Source: Aquincola sp. (GTDB lineage: Bacteria; Pseudomonadota; Gammaproteobacteria; Burkholderiales; Burkholderiaceae_C). From it: a DNA stretch of 14,129 nt. Location of the stretch: positions 1-14,129 of the forward strand of contig JAOUIM010000041.1 of assembly GCA_029884035.1 (NCBI GenBank), read 5' to 3'. The notes beneath the pieces were generated by a model. That model was not told where the DNA came from, ran no database searches, and worked only from the letters and a program-made list of their open reading frames with translations. Positions 1 through 9,979 of the stretch are shown here, in pieces; within the stretch, counting starts at the first letter, position 1; every line of letters starts with the position of its first letter. The position numbers were made by a program, and so were the translations under genes.

Positions 1-293
1 GCCAGAAGGCCCTGCAGCAGGCGGCACCCCGCGCGGTCGACGCGGCGCGCCTCGCACCGATGGCTCAACGTTGGGCGCGTCACGTGCGGGAAGCGTTCCT
101 GCAGACCTACCGTGAAGTCGCCCTCGCGGGCGGGCTCCTGCGTGCCGAGGACGAGCAGACCACATCGAAACTGCTCGAACTGTTCGAGATCGAGAAGGCG
201 TTCTACGAGCTGCGCTATGAGATCGACAATCGCCCCGATTGGGTCGGGGTGCCGCTGACAGGCATCGCCGCGCTGGTCGCGCCGGCGCCCTGA
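1..293 (+). CDS. Maltokinase, C-terminal end (possibly the tail of a TreS-maltokinase fusion), partial
   Basis: The frame is open from base 3 to a TGA at 291-293 and gives about 96 residues, so the gene begins outside the window. The tail contains a motif of the type LFEIEKAFYELRYEIDNRPD followed by WVGVPLTGI, which matches the characteristic end of maltokinases (Mak/Pep2), where an E-K-A-x-Y-E-x-x-Y-E segment precedes RP-x-W and a P-L-x-x-I ending. Maltokinase phosphorylates maltose with ATP to maltose-1-phosphate, the donor used by GlgE to extend alpha-glucan. In many proteobacteria this domain is fused behind trehalose synthase TreS; the catalytic part is missing here, so fused and stand-alone forms cannot be told apart. 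The downstream glgX-treZ-treY genes fit this assignment. The first in-frame ATG (60) is internal to the family domain and is not a credible start. Confidence 0.8.
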   Translation, partial: QKALQQAAPRAVDAARLAPMAQRWARHVREAFLQTYREVALAGGLLRAEDEQTTSKLLELFEIEKAFYELRYEIDNRPDWVGVPLTGIAALVAPAP

Positions 294-313
294 ACCGTCG
301 CTTCACCGATCGC

Positions 314-318
314 GAGGA
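314..318 (+). promoter_or_regulatory. Ribosome binding site of the TM-helix membrane protein
   Basis: A GAGGA Shine-Dalgarno-like sequence lies five bases before the ATG at 324. It supports that start and independent initiation after the maltokinase stop 30 bases upstream. Confidence 0.6.
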
Positions 319-323
319 TCACC

Positions 324-1004
324 ATGCAAAACTTCGACGTCCTGCTCGAACCGCTGCGCGCACTGCTGCAGCAGATCGGCGCCTTCATGCCGCGCCTGGC
401 CGTGGCGCTGGCGATCCTGCTGGGCGGCTGGCTGGTGGCCAAGGCGTTTCGCCTTGGCGTCGTCAAGGCGTTGCGGGCGCTGAATTTCCACGTCCTGACG
501 CAACGCGCCGGGATCGACGGATTCCTGCAGCAAGGCGGTTCGGCCCGCGACACGACCGACCTGTTCGGGACCATCGCCTACACCCTCGTCCTGCTGGGCG
601 CGCTGATCATCGCGTCCAACGGATTGGGTCTGACCCAGGTGACCGACCTGCTGGGCAAGGTGCTGCTGTTCGTGCCCAAGCTGCTGGTGGCATTGCTGGT
701 GCTGGTCTTCGGCAGCTACTTCGCCCGTTTCGCGGGCGACGCCGTCAACCATTACTGTCGCAGCGCCGGTGTCGGCGATGCCGAGCTGCTGGGCCGGCTG
801 ATGCAGTACGGCATCATGGCCTTCGTGGTGCTGCTCGCGGTCGACCATCTCGACGTCGGCGGCGGACTGATTCAGAACACGTTCCTCATCCTGCTGACCG
901 GCGTGGTCGTGGCGCTGGCCCTCGCATTTGGTCTCGGTGGGCGCGACCGCGCCGCCGCGCTCATCGAGCGCTGGTTCCCGCGTCGCGACGACAAGCCGCG
1001 CTGA
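324..1004 (+). CDS. Membrane protein with MscS-type conserved TM helices, no visible MscS beta domain
   Basis: A 226-residue protein with about five hydrophobic segments, near residues 21-43, 80-98, 112-134, 158-174 and 182-203. Two segments share a pattern: FMPRLAVALAILLGGWLVAK at 21-40 and FVPKLLVALLVLVFGSYFAR at 116-135. This P-[RK]-L-x-x-A-L-x-x-L-x-x-G arrangement is typical of the conserved TM-helix repeat found in many MscS-related proteins. The end (AFGLGGRDRAAALIERW, about 201-217) resembles the pore-proximal glycine-rich helix in that family. The soluble beta domain and cytoplasmic vestibule of true MscS channels are absent, so channel activity is uncertain. The ATG at 324 has a good ribosome binding site, and the stop is two bases before the glgX start. 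Its place in a trehalose operon suggests an envelope or osmotic-stress role, which is inference only. Confidence 0.75.
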   Translation: MQNFDVLLEPLRALLQQIGAFMPRLAVALAILLGGWLVAKAFRLGVVKALRALNFHVLTQRAGIDGFLQQGGSARDTTDLFGTIAYTLVLLGALIIASNGLGLTQVTDLLGKVLLFVPKLLVALLVLVFGSYFARFAGDAVNHYCRSAGVGDAELLGRLMQYGIMAFVVLLAVDHLDVGGGLIQNTFLILLTGVVVALALAFGLGGRDRAAALIERWFPRRDDKPR

Positions 1005-1006
1005 CC

Positions 1007-3160
<2,154 letters not shown>

Positions 3161-3170
3161 CAGGCAAGCC

Positions 3171-5006
3171 ATGACAGCGGTCAAGCGACAGCACGACATG
3201 CCGTTCGGCGCAACGCTTCGGCCCGGAGGCGGCGCGCGCTTTCGCCTGTGGGCGCCCAGCGCGCGTCGGGTCGAACTGCTGCTGACCGGCCGTGGCCGGA
3301 TCGACGAGATGCACCCGGCTGGCGGCGGTTGGTTCGAACTCGAGGTGGCCGACGCCGCCGCCGGCCTGCGCTACGCCTACCGCATCGACGGTGAACTGGT
3401 CGTTCCCGACCCGGCCTCGCGCGCCAATCCCGACGGCGTGCATCAGCACAGCCAGCTCGTGGACCCGCGTGCCTTCGACTGGGGCGACGCCGGCTGGCGC
3501 GGACGGCCCTGGAGCGAGGCGGTGATCTACGAGTTGCATGTCGGCTGCTTCAGCGCCGAGGGCACGTTTCGCGCAGCGGTCGCCCAACTCGACGACCTGG
3601 TGGCCTTGGGCATCACCGCGATCGAGCTGATGCCGGTGGCCGACTTCCCGGGCCGCCGCGGATGGGGCTACGACGGCGTGCTGCCCTTTGCCCCGAAAGC
3701 GGCGTACGGCACGCCGGACGACCTCAAGGCGCTCGTGGCGGCGGCCCATGCGCGTGGCCTGATGGTGCTGCTCGACGTCGTCTACAACCACTTCGGCCCC
3801 GACGGCAACTATCTGCACGCCTATGCGGCGCCGATGTTCAATCCGCGTGTCCAGACGCCGTGGGGCGCCGCCATCAACTTCGACGGCGAACACAGTGCCA
3901 CCGTGCGCGAGTTCTTCATCCACAACGCGCTGTATTGGATCGACGAGTACCACCTCGATGGCCTGCGCCTGGATGCCGTGCACGCCATGCACGACCGCAG
4001 CCCGCTGCACTTCGTCGACGAGCTCGCGCTGGCACTGCGCGGCGGGCCGCCGCGCGGGCGCGCCGTGCACCTGGTGCTCGAGAACCATGCCAACGACGCG
4101 GTGCGTTTGGTGCGCGACAGCGCGGGCCATGCCCGCCTGGCCGATGCGCAATGGAACGACGACGTTCACCACGCGCTCCACATCCTCGTCACCGGCGAGG
4201 CGGACGGCTATTACGCCGATTACGCCGACGACCCCCTGAGCCGCTTCGCGCGCGGGCTGGCCGAGGGCTTCATCTATCAGGGCGAGCCCTCCGCTTACGC
4301 AGACGGCCATCCGCGCGGCACCGCCTCGGCGCAACTGCCGCCACTGGCCTTCGTCAACTCCGCGCAAACCCACGACCAGGTCGGCAACCGCGCCTTCGGC
4401 GAGCGCATCGCGATGCTGGCCGAGGGGGCCGGCCGCCAGGATGCACTGCGGGCCTTGCTGGCTTGCCTGCTGCTGGCGCCGGCGCCACCGATGCTCTTCA
4501 TGGGCGAGGAATTCGCCGCCAGCACACCGTTCCTGTACTTCTGCGACTTCGACGGCGAATTGGCACGTGCCGTAACGGCGGGTCGACGCGCTGAATTCGG
4601 CCGTTTCGCGCGTTTTGCGGATGCCGAAGTCCGCGACCGTATCCCTGACCCCAATGCCGAAGCGACCTACCTGGACAGCAAGCTCGACTGGGCCGAGCGC
4701 ACGCGAGCGCCCCACTCGACATGGCTCGCGATGTACGGCGAACTCCTGCGGCAGCGCCGCGACATGCTCGTGCCGTGGCTCGGGCAGGCCCGCAGCGGGA
4801 CATGGCAGGTGCCGGCACCGGGCACCTTGCACGTGCAATGGCCGCTGGGCGAAGGACGCCGCTGGCACCTGCTGGCCCAACTCGATGACCGGGCCGGCCC
4901 GCCCGAATTGCTGGCGACGCTGCCCGGACGCCGCGTCTGGCACAGCCCTCACGCGACCGATGCGCTTCCCGGCTGGTCGGTGCATGTGTCGCAGGAGCAG
5001 TCATGA
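3171..5006 (+). CDS. treZ: Malto-oligosyltrehalose trehalohydrolase TreZ (GH13)
   Basis: A 611-residue enzyme that cleaves the alpha-1,4 bond next to the terminal trehalose unit of maltooligosyltrehalose, freeing trehalose. The N-terminal CBM48-like domain (about 10-95, FGATLRPGGGARFRLWAPSA) is followed by the GH13 catalytic barrel. Visible motifs are AVIYELHVGCFSAEGTF, LLDVVYNHFGPDGNYL, DGLRLDAVHAM with nucleophile D268, LENHAND with acid/base E304, and AQTHDQVGNRA with D402. The THDQVGNR and NHFGPDGNYL strings are typical of TreZ rather than of branching enzyme. The chosen ATG is 10 bases after the glgX stop; the frame is open upstream but there it only shadows the end of glgX. The TGA stop overlaps the treY ATG (ATGA), so TreZ and TreY are probably translationally coupled. 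Confidence 0.93.
   Translation: MTAVKRQHDMPFGATLRPGGGARFRLWAPSARRVELLLTGRGRIDEMHPAGGGWFELEVADAAAGLRYAYRIDGELVVPDPASRANPDGVHQHSQLVDPRAFDWGDAGWRGRPWSEAVIYELHVGCFSAEGTFRAAVAQLDDLVALGITAIELMPVADFPGRRGWGYDGVLPFAPKAAYGTPDDLKALVAAAHARGLMVLLDVVYNHFGPDGNYLHAYAAPMFNPRVQTPWGAAINFDGEHSATVREFFIHNALYWIDEYHLDGLRLDAVHAMHDRSPLHFVDELALALRGGPPRGRAVHLVLENHANDAVRLVRDSAGHARLADAQWNDDVHHALHILVTGEADGYYADYADDPLSRFARGLAEGFIYQGEPSAYADGHPRGTASAQLPPLAFVNSAQTHDQVGNRAFGERIAMLAEGAGRQDALRALLACLLLAPAPPMLFMGEEFAASTPFLYFCDFDGELARAVTAGRRAEFGRFARFADAEVRDRIPDPNAEATYLDSKLDWAERTRAPHSTWLAMYGELLRQRRDMLVPWLGQARSGTWQVPAPGTLHVQWPLGEGRRWHLLAQLDDRAGPPELLATLPGRRVWHSPHATDALPGWSVHVSQEQS
4993..4997 (+). promoter_or_regulatory. Ribosome binding site of treY inside the end of treZ
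   Basis: An AGGAG sequence lies five bases before the treY ATG at 5003, within the last codons of treZ. It fixes the treY start at the ATGA overlap. Confidence 0.7.
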
Positions 5007-7999
5007 CGGCCGCCGTCCCGTCCGCTCGCCACCCCAAGCCGCCACTTCCCGCGTCGGCCCGCATCCCGCGCGCCACCTACCGGGTCCAGCTGCACGCGGG
5101 TTTTCGTTTCGACGACGCCACGGCGTTGGTGCCGTACCTGGCGGCACTGGGCATCAGCCACCTCTACATCTCACCACCGCTGCGCTCGCGGCCCGGCAGC
5201 CGCCATGGCTATGACGCGGTCGACCATGGCGAGCTCAATCCGGAACTCGGCACGCGCGAGGACTTCGATCGCATGGTCGAGTCCTTGCGCGCCCACGGCA
5301 TGGGGCTGCTGGTGGACATGGTGCCCAATCACATGGGCGTGCACGGCAGCGACAACGCGTGGTGGGCCGACGTGCTCGAGAACGGCGCGGCGTCGGCTTA
5401 TGCGGACTACTTCGACATCGACTGGACTTCGTCCGACCCCACCCTGGCCGGCAAGGTGCTGCTGCCGCTGTTGGGCGAACAGTACGGTACCGTCCTCGAG
5501 CGTGGCGACCTGAAGCTGTCGTTCGATGCCGAACACGGCACGTTCGCGCTGCACTACTTCGAGCACTGCATGCCGATCGATCCGGCGAGCTACGGCCATC
5601 TGTTGCGCCGCGCCATGCGCCGGATACCCGATCGCGGTGCCGATCGTTCGGCGATCCCGCCCCTGGCCGCCGGTTTCGATCGCCTGCCGCCTCACGACAC
5701 ACCGCACCCGGATTCCCGCCGGCAGCGGCGCGCCGAGCAAGCCGCACTGAAGTCACGGCTCTCATCGATGGCAAGCGCATCGCCGGGCCTGCGCGCCGCG
5801 ATCGACGCCGAGGTCATCGAGATCAACGGTCGCGCGGGCCAGCGCGCCAGCTTCGACGCCCTGCATGCGCTGCTCGATGCTCAGCCCTATCGGCTGGCGC
5901 ACTGGCGCGTGGCCGCCGACGAGATCAATTACCGTCGCTTCTTCGACATCAACGATCTCGCGGCGCTGCGCATGGAGCGCGCCGAGGTGTTCGAGGCCAC
6001 TCACCGACTGGTACTGACGCTGGCCGCCGCCGGCGCGATCGATGGCCTGCGCATCGATCACCCCGACGGGCTGGCCGATCCGGCGGGCTACTTCCGCCGG
6101 TTGCAGGAGCGCTACGCCGAACTCGCAGGGCTGGCGCCACTTGCAGCGCCGCGCGCCGGCATGCCCTCCGAGATGGCCTTGTATGTGGTCGTCGAGAAGA
6201 TCGTGGCACCGCACGAACAGGTGCCGCGTGAGTGGTCGGTGCACGGCACGACCGGCTATCGCTTCGCCAACGTGATCAATGGCCTGTTGATCGATGGCGC
6301 GGCCAGGGCGCGGCTGGACCGGACGTGGCGGGTCTTCGTGGGTGGCGAAGCGCAGGAGTTCCATGAGCTCGCGTGGTCCGGCCGCCACGCCGTGATGGAC
6401 GGTCCGCTGGCCGGCGAGCTGACGGTGCTGGCCCAGGCGCTCCTGCGGCTGGCCCGCGAGGACCGCCGGACGCGCGACTTCACGCTGCTGTCACTGCGCC
6501 GCGCGCTGACCGAGTTGCTGGCTTCGTTCCCGGTCTACCGTACCTACGTGATCGACGAGCCGAGCGTGCAGGATCGTCGTTTCATCGAATGGGCAGTCGG
6601 CCGCGCGCGGCGCCGCAGCATGTTCGCGGACGCCAGCGTGTTCGATTTCCTGCGCCGCGTGCTGTTGGGTCGGCCGCTGCCGGGTGCGGCCGCCGACCGC
6701 CCCAAGCGCATGCGGGCATTCACGCGCCGCTTGCAGCAGTACATGGCCCCCGTGGCCGCCAAGGGCATCGAAGACACTGCGCTGTACCGCCACCATCGGC
6801 TGATCTCGGTCAACGACGTGGGCGGCGATCCCGACATGTTCGGCATGTCGGTCGCAGCCTTTCACGCGGCCACGCGCGACCGCGCGCAGCATTGGCCGCA
6901 CACCATGCTCGCCACCTCGACCCACGATGCCAAGCGCTCCGAGGACGTGCGCTGTCGGCTCGACGTCATCAGCGAAATGCCCGCGGCATGGCGCCTCGCC
7001 GTGCGGCGCTGGAGCCGCCTGAACCGCCGCCACAAGCGCACCGTCGATGGCGCGAGCGCCCCCTCGCGCAACGATGAGTACTTCCTGTACCAGACGCTGG
7101 CCGGCAGCCTGCCGATCGACACACTCGACGATGATGCGCTGGCCGCCTATGCCCGGCGCATCGAGCAGACCCTGCTCAAGTCGTGCCGCGAGGCCAAGAC
7201 CATCACGAGCTGGATGAACCCCCACGCGGCATACGAGGCATCCCTGTCCGCCTTCGTGCAGGGCGTGCTGCAACGCCGAGAGGCCAACCTGTTCCTCGAC
7301 GATCTTCGTGCCAACGTGCGGATCCTCGATTGGTATGGAGCCCTGAACGGACTCACGCTGGCCTTGCTCAAGGCACTGTCGCCTGGTGTGCCCGACTACT
7401 ACCAGGGGCACGAGGCGATCGAACTCACGCTCGTCGATCCCGACAACCGCCAAGCGGTGGACTTCGGGCGGCGCATCCAGCTGCTCGAGGAATCGAAGGC
7501 CCTGCTTTCATTGTCCGACCGCGAAGGCCGCCTGCGCGAGCTGCTTGATCACCTGCATGACGGTCGCGCCAAGTTCTGGGTCACCTGGCGCGCGCTGCAG
7601 TTGAGGCGCGACGCCGCAGAGCTCCTGAACGACGCCGCGTACGTGCCCCTCGAAGCGACGGGCCAGCACGCGGAGCATGTGGTTGCGTTCGCACGCGGGC
7701 GCGGCGCGCACTGGATCGTGGCCGTCGCTCCACGCCTGTACGCGGGGCTGGGCCGCCCGGTCGGCGATGCGCCCTTGGGCGACGCCTGGGGCGATACCGC
7801 CATCGTCTGGCCCGACAACCTGCCGGCACCGACGGTGTCAGGCTGGCTCGAGAACCGCATCGACGGCCGGCGCCACGCGCCGCGCGACGGGAAGCTGCGG
7901 CTGGCCGAGCTGCTGCGAGAATTCCCGGTCGCAGCGCTCTTCGGCGCTGCTGCGGGCCACGATGACGACCGGGAACGCGCCGACCGCGGCGCTGCTTGA
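5003..7999 (+). CDS. treY: Malto-oligosyltrehalose synthase TreY (GH13)
   Basis: A 998-residue intramolecular transglucosylase that turns the reducing-end alpha-1,4 bond of a maltodextrin into alpha-1,1, giving maltooligosyltrehalose for TreZ. The start of the fold (RATYRVQLHAGFRFDDA, from about residue 24) and the SPPLRSRPGSRHGYDAVDH motif are hallmark TreY sequences. GH13 residues are visible: MVPNHMG, DGLRIDHPDGLADP with nucleophile D352, VVVEKI with acid/base E398 followed by GTTGYRF, and TSTHDAKRSEDVR with D642. PVAAKGIEDTALYR and the C-terminal GVPDYYQGHE are also typical. It is longer than actinobacterial TreY, owing partly to a basic linker-like insertion at about 230-260, a difference I believe is common in proteobacteria. 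The ATG has a clear AGGAG site. The 3' end overlaps the next gene by 38 bases. Confidence 0.94.
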   Translation: MTAAVPSARHPKPPLPASARIPRATYRVQLHAGFRFDDATALVPYLAALGISHLYISPPLRSRPGSRHGYDAVDHGELNPELGTREDFDRMVESLRAHGMGLLVDMVPNHMGVHGSDNAWWADVLENGAASAYADYFDIDWTSSDPTLAGKVLLPLLGEQYGTVLERGDLKLSFDAEHGTFALHYFEHCMPIDPASYGHLLRRAMRRIPDRGADRSAIPPLAAGFDRLPPHDTPHPDSRRQRRAEQAALKSRLSSMASASPGLRAAIDAEVIEINGRAGQRASFDALHALLDAQPYRLAHWRVAADEINYRRFFDINDLAALRMERAEVFEATHRLVLTLAAAGAIDGLRIDHPDGLADPAGYFRRLQERYAELAGLAPLAAPRAGMPSEMALYVVVEKIVAPHEQVPREWSVHGTTGYRFANVINGLLIDGAARARLDRTWRVFVGGEAQEFHELAWSGRHAVMDGPLAGELTVLAQALLRLAREDRRTRDFTLLSLRRALTELLASFPVYRTYVIDEPSVQDRRFIEWAVGRARRRSMFADASVFDFLRRVLLGRPLPGAAADRPKRMRAFTRRLQQYMAPVAAKGIEDTALYRHHRLISVNDVGGDPDMFGMSVAAFHAATRDRAQHWPHTMLATSTHDAKRSEDVRCRLDVISEMPAAWRLAVRRWSRLNRRHKRTVDGASAPSRNDEYFLYQTLAGSLPIDTLDDDALAAYARRIEQTLLKSCREAKTITSWMNPHAAYEASLSAFVQGVLQRREANLFLDDLRANVRILDWYGALNGLTLALLKALSPGVPDYYQGHEAIELTLVDPDNRQAVDFGRRIQLLEESKALLSLSDREGRLRELLDHLHDGRAKFWVTWRALQLRRDAAELLNDAAYVPLEATGQHAEHVVAFARGRGAHWIVAVAPRLYAGLGRPVGDAPLGDAWGDTAIVWPDNLPAPTVSGWLENRIDGRRHAPRDGKLRLAELLREFPVAALFGAAAGHDDDRERADRGAA

Positions 8000-9146
8000 A
8001 GACTGCGCGCGCGCGTCGCTGCAACTGCTTCGCGACAACCTGTGCGAGCACGGCGTGCTCGCGGCGCGACGAACCCCCACGGCCGAGGCGCGGCGCTACA
8101 CGCGCATCTTCGGACGCGACGCCGCCATCTGCGTGCTGGCCATGTGCAGCAGCGGCGACGCCGCGCTCGAGCGCGGGGCGATCGATAGCCTGGACGCGCT
8201 GGCCGCGCAGCAGGCGGCCAACGGTCAGATCCCGAAATACGTCGACCCCACAGGGCGCGATGCCGACTTCTGGTATCTCGGCTGCATCGATGCCACGCTG
8301 TGGTGGTTGATCGCCGCCGATCACGTGCGGCGTCGCACCGCCGGCATGTCCGGACGCTGGTCACAGGAGATCGTGCGCGCGGTGGCGTGGCTGCAAGCGC
8401 AGGAGCACCCGACGTTCCAGCTGCTGCAGCAGAACGAAGCCAGCGACTGGGCCGACATCATGCCGCGCTCGGGCTACGTGCTCTACACCAACGCCCTGTG
8501 GTACGAGGTGAAGCGCCGCTTCGCGCTGCCCGGGCTCGAGGCCACGCACCACCACTTCAACCACCTGTTCCACCCCTACCAGCGCGACCTCCCCGAATAC
8601 CACCGGGCGCGGCTGCTGCGCCACTACGCACGGCGGGGTCAGCGCGATCCGGGGCTGTACCTGAGCTTCGTGAACTTCGCCTTCGCCGGCAACGAAGGCG
8701 ACGTGTTCGGCAACGTGCTGGCGGTGCTGTGCGGCCTGGCCGGCGAATCGATGGGGCAGCGCATCGCCACGACGATCGAGACGGCGCATGCCGCCGACCC
8801 GTATCCGGTGCGCGTCGTGCTTCGTCCGCTGTCGCGGCAGCACGAACTGTGGCGCCCCTACATGGCACGACACCAGCAGAACCAGATGCACCAGTACCAC
8901 AACGGCGGCATCTGGCCCTTCGTCGGCGGTTTCTGGATCCTGGCGCTCGCGCACCTCGGCCTGCACGAACGGGCCCACGCCGCGCTGGCCGCGCTGGCGC
9001 GGGTGAATGCGCTGGACGACTGGCGCTTCACCGAGTGGTTCCATGGCCGCACGCTCAAGCCGATGGGCATGGCCGGCCAGAGTTGGAACGCGGCCACGTT
9101 CCTTCTTGCCCACCGCGCGCTCAAGGGCGAAGGCAGGTTCTGGTGA
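7962..9146 (+). CDS. GH100-like (alpha/alpha)6-barrel glycosidase ('glycogen debranching' type)
   Basis: A 394-residue protein without a signal peptide. Several motifs line up in order with neutral/alkaline invertases (GH100). YTRIFGRDAAICVLAM (about 46-61) resembles the IFVRDFVPSALAFL region; the DATLWWLI segment (about 108-115) resembles the GLWWI helix. EASDWADIM with D162/D165 falls where GH100 has its catalytic Asp. YHNGGIWP (N314-P319 at its core) matches the YHNGG-x-WP signature, and WRFTEWFHG with E358 falls where GH100 has its catalytic Glu. Related bacterial proteins are often annotated as amylo-alpha-1,6-glucosidase or glycogen debranching proteins, so the substrate could be sucrose, an alpha-1,6-linked glucan or a trehalose-related sugar; sequence alone does not decide. 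The ATG at 7962 lies within treY in another frame. The family match begins by residue ~10, so a much later start is unlikely. Confidence 0.75.
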   Translation: MTTGNAPTAALLEDCARASLQLLRDNLCEHGVLAARRTPTAEARRYTRIFGRDAAICVLAMCSSGDAALERGAIDSLDALAAQQAANGQIPKYVDPTGRDADFWYLGCIDATLWWLIAADHVRRRTAGMSGRWSQEIVRAVAWLQAQEHPTFQLLQQNEASDWADIMPRSGYVLYTNALWYEVKRRFALPGLEATHHHFNHLFHPYQRDLPEYHRARLLRHYARRGQRDPGLYLSFVNFAFAGNEGDVFGNVLAVLCGLAGESMGQRIATTIETAHAADPYPVRVVLRPLSRQHELWRPYMARHQQNQMHQYHNGGIWPFVGGFWILALAHLGLHERAHAALAALARVNALDDWRFTEWFHGRTLKPMGMAGQSWNAATFLLAHRALKGEGRFW

Positions 9147-9191
9147 GACGGGCGCGGCCGCGCGCCGCCCACTGGATGTCCTGCCGCAGGA
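9147..9191. terminator. GC-rich hairpin between convergent genes, possible terminator
   Basis: This 45-base gap separates two converging stop codons. It contains GGCGCG (9151-9156), a GCCG loop and CGCGCC (9161-9166), a perfect six-pair stem. Outer GGGC/GCCC pairing (9150-9153 with 9167-9170) is an alternative fold. No T-tract follows on either strand, so a classical intrinsic terminator is not established. In DNA this GC-rich such a stem may also arise by chance. Confidence 0.35.
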
Positions 9192-9974
9192 CTACGGCGC
9201 TGCCGCCGGCACGATCGCCGCGGCCAGGACCTCGGCGCGCACGCATTCGGTCAATTCGGACTTCAGTGCGGTGAACGCCGGCGACGTCTTGATCGCGTAA
9301 TGCCGCGGGTGCGGCAACTCGACCTTGCGATCGAGCTTGATGCGCCCGGGGCGCGCGCTCATCACGACCACGCGGCTGGCCATGAACACCGCCTCGTCGA
9401 TGTCGTGCGTGACGAACAGCACCGTCTTGCGCTCGGCCTCCCAGATGCCCAGCAGCAACTCCTGCATCAGCTCGCGGGTCTGGTGGTCGAGCGCGCCGAA
9501 GGGCTCGTCCATCAGCAGCATGCGCGGGCCGTTGGCCAGCGCGCGCGCGATCGCAGTGCGCTGCTGCATGCCGCCCGACAGCTGCTTGGGGTAGTGGTGT
9601 TCGAAGCCGCGCAGACCGACCTTGGCGATGAAGGCCTCGGCGATCTCGAGTTGCTGTGCGCGCGGCAGTCCACGCTCGACCAGCCCGAAGCACACGTTCT
9701 CGCGCACCGTGAGCCAGGGGAACAGCGTGTAACTCTGGAACACCATGCCGCGGTCGGCGCCGGGCCCGTCGATGCGACGGCCGTCGAGCAGAACCTCGCC
9801 GGCCGTGGGATGGTCGAGTCCGGCAACGATGCGCAGCAGCGTGCTCTTTCCGCAGCCGCTGGGGCCGAGGATCGTGATGAAGTCGTTCTCGGCCACGTCG
9901 AGGTCGGTCGACTGCAGGGCGAGCGTCTGGTCGAAGCGGCGTTCGACGCCGCGGATGGTCAGGACCTGGCCCAT
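9192..9974 (-). CDS. ABC transporter ATP-binding protein, NitT/TauT class
   Basis: A 260-residue cytoplasmic ATPase that powers the adjacent importer. All core motifs are intact: Walker A GPSGCGKST (37-45), Q-loop Gln80 (VFQSYTLFPWLTV), signature LSGGMQQR (132-139), Walker B LLMDEP (153-158), D-loop GALD and H-loop His190 (FVTHDIDEA). The VFQ-x-x-x-LFPWLTV segment and the HDIDEAVFMASRVVVMSARPG segment are typical of SsuB/TauB/NrtD-like ATPases. The start ATG is five bases after the permease stop. The frame stays open upstream only because it shadows the permease gene. The C-terminal tail is short, with no regulatory domain, in line with this class. Confidence 0.92.
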   Translation of the reverse strand: MGQVLTIRGVERRFDQTLALQSTDLDVAENDFITILGPSGCGKSTLLRIVAGLDHPTAGEVLLDGRRIDGPGADRGMVFQSYTLFPWLTVRENVCFGLVERGLPRAQQLEIAEAFIAKVGLRGFEHHYPKQLSGGMQQRTAIARALANGPRMLLMDEPFGALDHQTRELMQELLLGIWEAERKTVLFVTHDIDEAVFMASRVVVMSARPGRIKLDRKVELPHPRHYAIKTSPAFTALKSELTECVRAEVLAAAIVPAAAP

Positions 9975-9979
9975 GGCGC

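Noticed and set aside
239..1006. Upstream extension of the glgX frame to an ATG at 239
   Set aside because: The extension overlaps the TM-helix membrane gene in another frame and is Arg/Ala-rich shadow sequence. GlgX homology starts just after the GTG at 1007.
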